A stretch of 64,000 nt of DNA from Lysobacterales bacterium (GTDB lineage Bacteria; Pseudomonadota; Gammaproteobacteria; Xanthomonadales; SZUA-38), in NCBI GenBank assembly GCA_028285525.1, contig JANQOZ010000017.1, positions 1-64,000 on the forward strand, written 5' to 3'. The position numbers were made by a program, and so were the translations under genes. Each line of letters starts with the position of its first letter. Within the stretch, counting starts at the first letter, position 1. The notes below the pieces were generated by a model. It saw nothing but the letters and a program-made list of their open reading frames with translations. It was not told the DNA's origin and made no database searches. This document shows positions 59,991 through 64,000 of this stretch, one piece after another.

Positions 59991-62900
59991 TTGGGGGAGA
60001 TGCTCCGAAAGCTGCTGCCGTTTGTGCCGCCGCATCTGGCGCGCAAACTGATCGCTGATCCCGAATGGGAGCAGCGGCTCGACAGCGACACGATTCACGG
60101 CGCCGCCCTGTTCGCCGATATCTCCGGCTTTACCCCGCTGACCGATCAGCTTGCTGCCGTCGGTAAGGAAGGCCCCGAAGAGCTCACCCGGCTGCTCAAC
60201 GCCTACTTCAACCCCATTATCGCCGCGATCGAAGCTGAGTCGGGCGAGGTCGTGAAATTCTCCGGCGATGCGCTCATGGTCGTGTTTCCCGCCGATTCGC
60301 GGCCGCTCGCTGAGGCCGTGCGGCGTGCGCAGCAGGCAGCGGAAGGGATGCAGCAGTTGCTGGCGGACATGGGCGCGCTGGAAACGACCGCCGGTGAGGT
60401 CCAGCTGGAGATGAAGATCGGCATCGGCGCCGGCGACATCGTGGCGATGGAGGTTGGCGGCCTTCTGGGTCGCTGGGAATACATCATCGCCGGTGACCCG
60501 ATCCGGCAGGCGACCGCCGCCGAGGGTGAATGCCGGCCGGGTGAGGTGGCGCTCAGCCCCGAGGCCAGCGAAGTGATCCATCCGTGGCAGCTTCCCCCGC
60601 GCCGGGTTGAGACCGTCATGCAGCCGAATCTGGCTTCCCTGGATTCGGTGGAACAGACTCTGCGCCGCTTTGTGCCGGGCGCGGTGCTGGGCTTCTTGGA
60701 AACCGGGGCGCGCAGCTGGCTCGGCGTCCTGCGCGACATGACGGTACTCTTTATCGGGCTCAAGGACTACGAGTTCACGGGCGCGCGCGCGATCAGCCAG
60801 TTTCACGAGCTGGTGCGAGACGTCCAGGGCGCGCTGTATCGGTTTGAGGGCAGCCTGAACAAGGTGGCCGTGGACGACAAGGGCGCGCTGATCATGGCGC
60901 TCTTCGGGGCGCCGCCGCTCGCCCACGAGGACGACGCGGTCCGCGGCCTCAAGGCGGCGCTGGAGATTCAGGCGCTGTCGCGCCGGCGCCAGCAGCCGCT
61001 CGCCATCGGGATCACCACCGGCCAGGTGTTTGCCGGGGCGGTCGGTAGCGAGATGCGCTACGAGTACACCGTGATGGGGGACACCGTTAACCTGAGTGCC
61101 CGCCTGATGAAAGCGGCCGGACCCGGCGCCATTCTGTGCGACGAGACCACGGCGCAGGGGGCCAGCAACCGGGTGCGCCTGGAGCGCCTCGATCCGATTC
61201 AGGTCAAGGGTAAGGCGGAGCCGGTCAAGGTTTTCCGCCCCGACGACGCGAGCCTCACCTCGAAGATTGTCAGCGGCTCGTTCCGCCCGCCGGCGATGAT
61301 GGCCGGGCGCGGCCGGGAAATCGGGCTGGTCGATGACACCATCGCCACCCTGGAACGGGGGCGTGGCGCGCTGCTGCTGATCGAGGGTGGTGTCGGGATG
61401 GGCAAATCCCGCCTGCTCAAGGAGGTTAAGGTCCAGGCCAAGATCAAAGGCATCACCTGCCTGAACGGCCTGGCTCGAAGCACCGAGGCCCAGGTTCACC
61501 TGCGTGCCTGGCAGGGCGTGATGGAAGACTTTTTTGAGCTCGGTCGGCTGGAGCTGGACCAGCGGGCTGACCACGTGCGCGAAACGCTCGCCGACCTGGC
61601 GCCTGGCTGTATCGATCAGGCCAGCCTGCTGACCGAGTGGATGGGGCTGACCGCCGTGCGCGGGACCCAGGAGCTTGTCGTCGATCAGCAGCAGCATGAG
61701 CACAACCTGATGCACCTGCTCAAGACTCTGGTGCTCGCTTGGACCAACACCCGGCCGCTGGTTGTGGCCATCGATGACGCGCAGTGGCTCGACGAAACTT
61801 CCTGGATGCTGGTGCGCGACCTGTGCCGCGCGGTCGACAGCGGCAGCCACCCGCTGCTGCTGGTGCTCGCCACGCAGCCCACGCGCCGCGAGGGCGTCAG
61901 CGTCATCGAGGAGATGGAGCGCATGGACTGCTGCGCTGTCGCTCAGCTGCAGCCGCTGAGCCGCAGCGAGTCCAACCTGATGGTGGCGGATCGGCTGGGC
62001 GTGCTGCCGGATCGGGTGCCGCAACGCCTGGGGCTGTTTATCCACGAACGCTCCGAAGGCACGCCGTTTGTCGCCGAGGAGCTGCTCCGCGCGATGCAGG
62101 ATCAGGGCATGGTCGAAGTCTGGAAAGACGATAAGACCAACCAGAATCTGTGCCGGGTTCGGGGCGAGTTTTCCAGCGAGACCGAGACCCTGCCGGGCTC
62201 AGTTCGCGGTCTGATCCTGTCTCGGATTGACCGGCTGACCGCCAATCAGCAGGTCACGCTGAAGGTTGCGTCCGTGTTTGGCCGCCGCTTCGTACGCCGC
62301 GGGCTGGCCGACGTGCTGGCCGACGAGTACGAGTTCGACGAACAAAAGGTGCAGCAGGATCTCGACACGTTTCACGACATGGAGCTGATCGAACTTGAGG
62401 GTGAGGAGCCTGACCTGCAGTACCGCTTCCAGCACCAAATCACCCAGGAAGTGGCCTACGAGTCGCTGCTGTATTCGCAGCGTCGCCAGCTGCACGTAGC
62501 GGTGGCGCAGTGGATCGAGAAGAAATATGCCGGCAATGAAGACTTAAGCTGGCGCGAGCAGACCATCGACAGGCTCGATCCGGGCGCCTCGGCGCTCGCG
62601 CCGCATTTCGGGGAACTGGCCGACCATTACCGGGCGGCGGGCGAGGAAAAGCTGGAGCTTCCATACGCGGTGCTGGCCGGCAACTACGCCGCACTGCTCT
62701 ATCAAAATGAGGAGGCCGAGCGGCATTTTCAGCGCGCGCTCGAACTCATTCCAGCCTCGGATCTGCGTTCCCGGCTGCGGGTGCTGAAGGAGTGTGAGAA
62801 CACTTACCGGCTGATGGCGCGGCGGTCGGCGCGCAAGGACGTGCTTCGCCAGATGCAGCAGATCGCCGGGGAAATCGGCGAAAACGGTGTCAAAGCTCTG

Positions 62901-64000
62901 GTTGCCATCTTACAATCGGTGTACCAGTTCACCTACGGCCGACCGAAATCTGCTCAGCAGCTGGCGACTTCGGCGATCGAGCTTGCCCAAGCTGATCAGG
63001 AACCGCTGATCGAATGCCGGGCCCGGCGCTGGCTGGGGGCGTCGCTGCAGGTGGCTGGACATCATCATCAGGCAAGGGAGGAAATGGAGCGGGCAAACGA
63101 CCTGGCGGTAGCCGCCGGTGACCCGGATCTCATGGCCGATACAACCACACAGCTTGCCCGGCTGGCGGAAAAGCGCGGCGAGTTCCAGCTTTGCCTCGAG
63201 TACTGCGAGCAGGCGCTGAAGCTTGCGCAGGAGACCGGCAACCTCGGCGACGAGGCGGCGATCCTGCGGCGCATGGCGAGCGCCTACCTGGCGCTCGACC
63301 GGCTCGATGAATCGTTCAAGGCCGCTGACGCCGCGCACGATCTGCTGATTCAGATCGGGGATCGGCGCCAGGAAGGGCTGGCGCTGGATCTGAAGGGTCG
63401 GATTGCCGTTGCTCGCGGCGACTATTCGGCCGGCAAGGCGCTGTTCGAAAAGAGCCTCGGGCTGCGCCAGCAGATCCAGGATCGTAAAGGCCAGCAGCGT
63501 TCCCTGATGCTGCTCGGGGACGCCTGCCTCCACATGGGTGCGCACGAAAAGGCCCGCGTATGCTACGAGCAGGCGCTCCAAGATGCCGGCGAGATGTACA
63601 TGGCCTACGACCAGGCGGAGATCAATGCTCGACTGGTCCTGCTCGAACATTCCACCGGGGATAACGAGAAAGCGAAGCAGCACGGTCTCAAGGCCGCCAA
63701 AACGCTGTCTGCCCTCAACGACCAGCCGCTGCTCGCGCAGACGCTGACCAGCCTCGGTCATGCGTTTACCGAACTGGGTGAATACGACTCTGCCGCGGCA
63801 GCCTACGGCAACGCGATACAGATCCGACAGAAGCTCGGACAGACCAATCTGCTTATGGAGACCGTAGCCGGGTCAGCGCGGCTCGATTTCAAGCAGGGCC
63901 GGAGTGACGCGGCGCTGGAGAAGGTCAACGAGGTGATGAACGCGCTGGGTGACGGCGGCTGGACCGGTACCGAGCAGCCGTTTCGGATTTACCAGACCTG
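59991..64000 (+). CDS. Tandem-cyclase AAA-TPR protein (soluble adenylyl cyclase-like), partial
   Basis: Runs open to the right edge, at least 1336 residues. TTG at 59991 follows GAGGT; an ATG at 60000 is an alternative. Two class III cyclase domains: C1 (about 35-190, LFADISGFTPL and KFSGDALMVVF with both metal Asp) and C2 (about 250-405, with YTVMGDTVNLSARL and no first metal Asp). Next come an AAA/STAND-type ATPase (Walker A GGVGMGKS, Walker B VVAIDDAQWLD) and TPR repeats. This is the order of mammalian sAC. It should make cAMP, regulated by the C-terminal half. Confidence 0.9.
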   Translation, partial: MGEMLRKLLPFVPPHLARKLIADPEWEQRLDSDTIHGAALFADISGFTPLTDQLAAVGKEGPEELTRLLNAYFNPIIAAIEAESGEVVKFSGDALMVVFPADSRPLAEAVRRAQQAAEGMQQLLADMGALETTAGEVQLEMKIGIGAGDIVAMEVGGLLGRWEYIIAGDPIRQATAAEGECRPGEVALSPEASEVIHPWQLPPRRVETVMQPNLASLDSVEQTLRRFVPGAVLGFLETGARSWLGVLRDMTVLFIGLKDYEFTGARAISQFHELVRDVQGALYRFEGSLNKVAVDDKGALIMALFGAPPLAHEDDAVRGLKAALEIQALSRRRQQPLAIGITTGQVFAGAVGSEMRYEYTVMGDTVNLSARLMKAAGPGAILCDETTAQGASNRVRLERLDPIQVKGKAEPVKVFRPDDASLTSKIVSGSFRPPAMMAGRGREIGLVDDTIATLERGRGALLLIEGGVGMGKSRLLKEVKVQAKIKGITCLNGLARSTEAQVHLRAWQGVMEDFFELGRLELDQRADHVRETLADLAPGCIDQASLLTEWMGLTAVRGTQELVVDQQQHEHNLMHLLKTLVLAWTNTRPLVVAIDDAQWLDETSWMLVRDLCRAVDSGSHPLLLVLATQPTRREGVSVIEEMERMDCCAVAQLQPLSRSESNLMVADRLGVLPDRVPQRLGLFIHERSEGTPFVAEELLRAMQDQGMVEVWKDDKTNQNLCRVRGEFSSETETLPGSVRGLILSRIDRLTANQQVTLKVASVFGRRFVRRGLADVLADEYEFDEQKVQQDLDTFHDMELIELEGEEPDLQYRFQHQITQEVAYESLLYSQRRQLHVAVAQWIEKKYAGNEDLSWREQTIDRLDPGASALAPHFGELADHYRAAGEEKLELPYAVLAGNYAALLYQNEEAERHFQRALELIPASDLRSRLRVLKECENTYRLMARRSARKDVLRQMQQIAGEIGENGVKALVAILQSVYQFTYGRPKSAQQLATSAIELAQADQEPLIECRARRWLGASLQVAGHHHQAREEMERANDLAVAAGDPDLMADTTTQLARLAEKRGEFQLCLEYCEQALKLAQETGNLGDEAAILRRMASAYLALDRLDESFKAADAAHDLLIQIGDRRQEGLALDLKGRIAVARGDYSAGKALFEKSLGLRQQIQDRKGQQRSLMLLGDACLHMGAHEKARVCYEQALQDAGEMYMAYDQAEINARLVLLEHSTGDNEKAKQHGLKAAKTLSALNDQPLLAQTLTSLGHAFTELGEYDSAAAAYGNAIQIRQKLGQTNLLMETVAGSARLDFKQGRSDAALEKVNEVMNALGDGGWTGTEQPFRIYQT

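Noticed and set aside
59739..62045. Long antisense open frame of 768 codons opposite the cyclase gene
   Set aside because: The opposite strand has clear cyclase and ATPase motifs; the antisense frame is rich in Gln, His and Arg and shows no domain.
1..64000. tRNA, rRNA, transposase, integrase or phage genes
   Set aside because: I looked for typical signatures and recognised none, though a short tRNA could be missed by eye.

Overview
The window reads as chromosomal DNA of a GC-rich, Gram-negative gammaproteobacterium. The evidence is mixed in kind. The housekeeping block at 55-60 kb (pyrC, yidD, dksA, sufE, cysS) is typical chromosome. There are many signal peptides and Type-I-style periplasmic enzymes, a TonB-like protein, and Ser/Thr-kinase-TPR signalling. 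A secreted 'GEGF' domain is reused in several enzymes, which I associate with Lysobacterales/Xanthomonadales and Wenzhouxiangella-like marine lineages. The exact taxon is inference. No rRNA, tRNA, CRISPR array, transposase or integrase was seen.

Region 1 (1-~5.8 kb, extending less certainly to 9.3 kb) is accessory DNA. It is lower in GC, carries small genes all on the + strand, and has imperfect inverted repeats between them that look like integron attC sites. Several share the same 3' half-site. The cassettes encode a CdiI-like immunity protein, small membrane and secreted proteins, a GrpB-family protein and a Rid-family protein. After them come a zinc-ribbon protein, two GNAT acetyltransferases, a methyltransferase, a DUF3291 protein and a ClbS/DfsB-like protein. 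No integrase lies in the window, so this is either the distal part of a sedentary integron or an orphan attC cluster.

Region 2 (9.3-25.6 kb) holds two tandem secreted subtilases with C-terminal YLWANG-type hexapeptide repeats. One has two beta-sandwich domains inserted between its catalytic Asp and His. Next is a divergent Rieske oxygenase/TetR pair with two visible operators, followed by GFA and MFS genes, a Ser/Thr kinase-TPR protein, a TIGR03032 protein next to a secreted TIM-barrel-like protein, an Asp/Glu racemase, a GRDP-like protein and a GNAT.

Region 3 (25.6-41.1 kb) is a signalling block centred on c-di-GMP. A minus-strand series runs response regulator-PAS-(degenerate GGDEF)-EAL, then a giant propeller sensor kinase, then a FleQ-like receiver, then a sigma-54 activator ATPase. 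A membrane diguanylate cyclase with an I-site and an HD-GYP-like protein with a damaged HD motif follow. A secreted propeller-amidohydrolase fusion and an ankyrin protein sit among them.

Region 4 (41.1-55.6 kb) carries an M14 carboxypeptidase and a PQQ-type sugar dehydrogenase, both with GEGF-type tails. It also has an ECF sigma operon, a lipoprotein with a pilin-like tail, TPR/TonB genes, a VNG-repeat beta-helix protein with a strong terminator, an AlkB-like dioxygenase, and a miniprotein-XpaC-TelA-DUF6498 run.

Region 5 (55.6-64 kb) is the housekeeping block, followed by a partial giant protein with two cyclase domains, an AAA ATPase and TPRs. This is the architecture of mammalian soluble adenylyl cyclase. 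It runs off the right edge.
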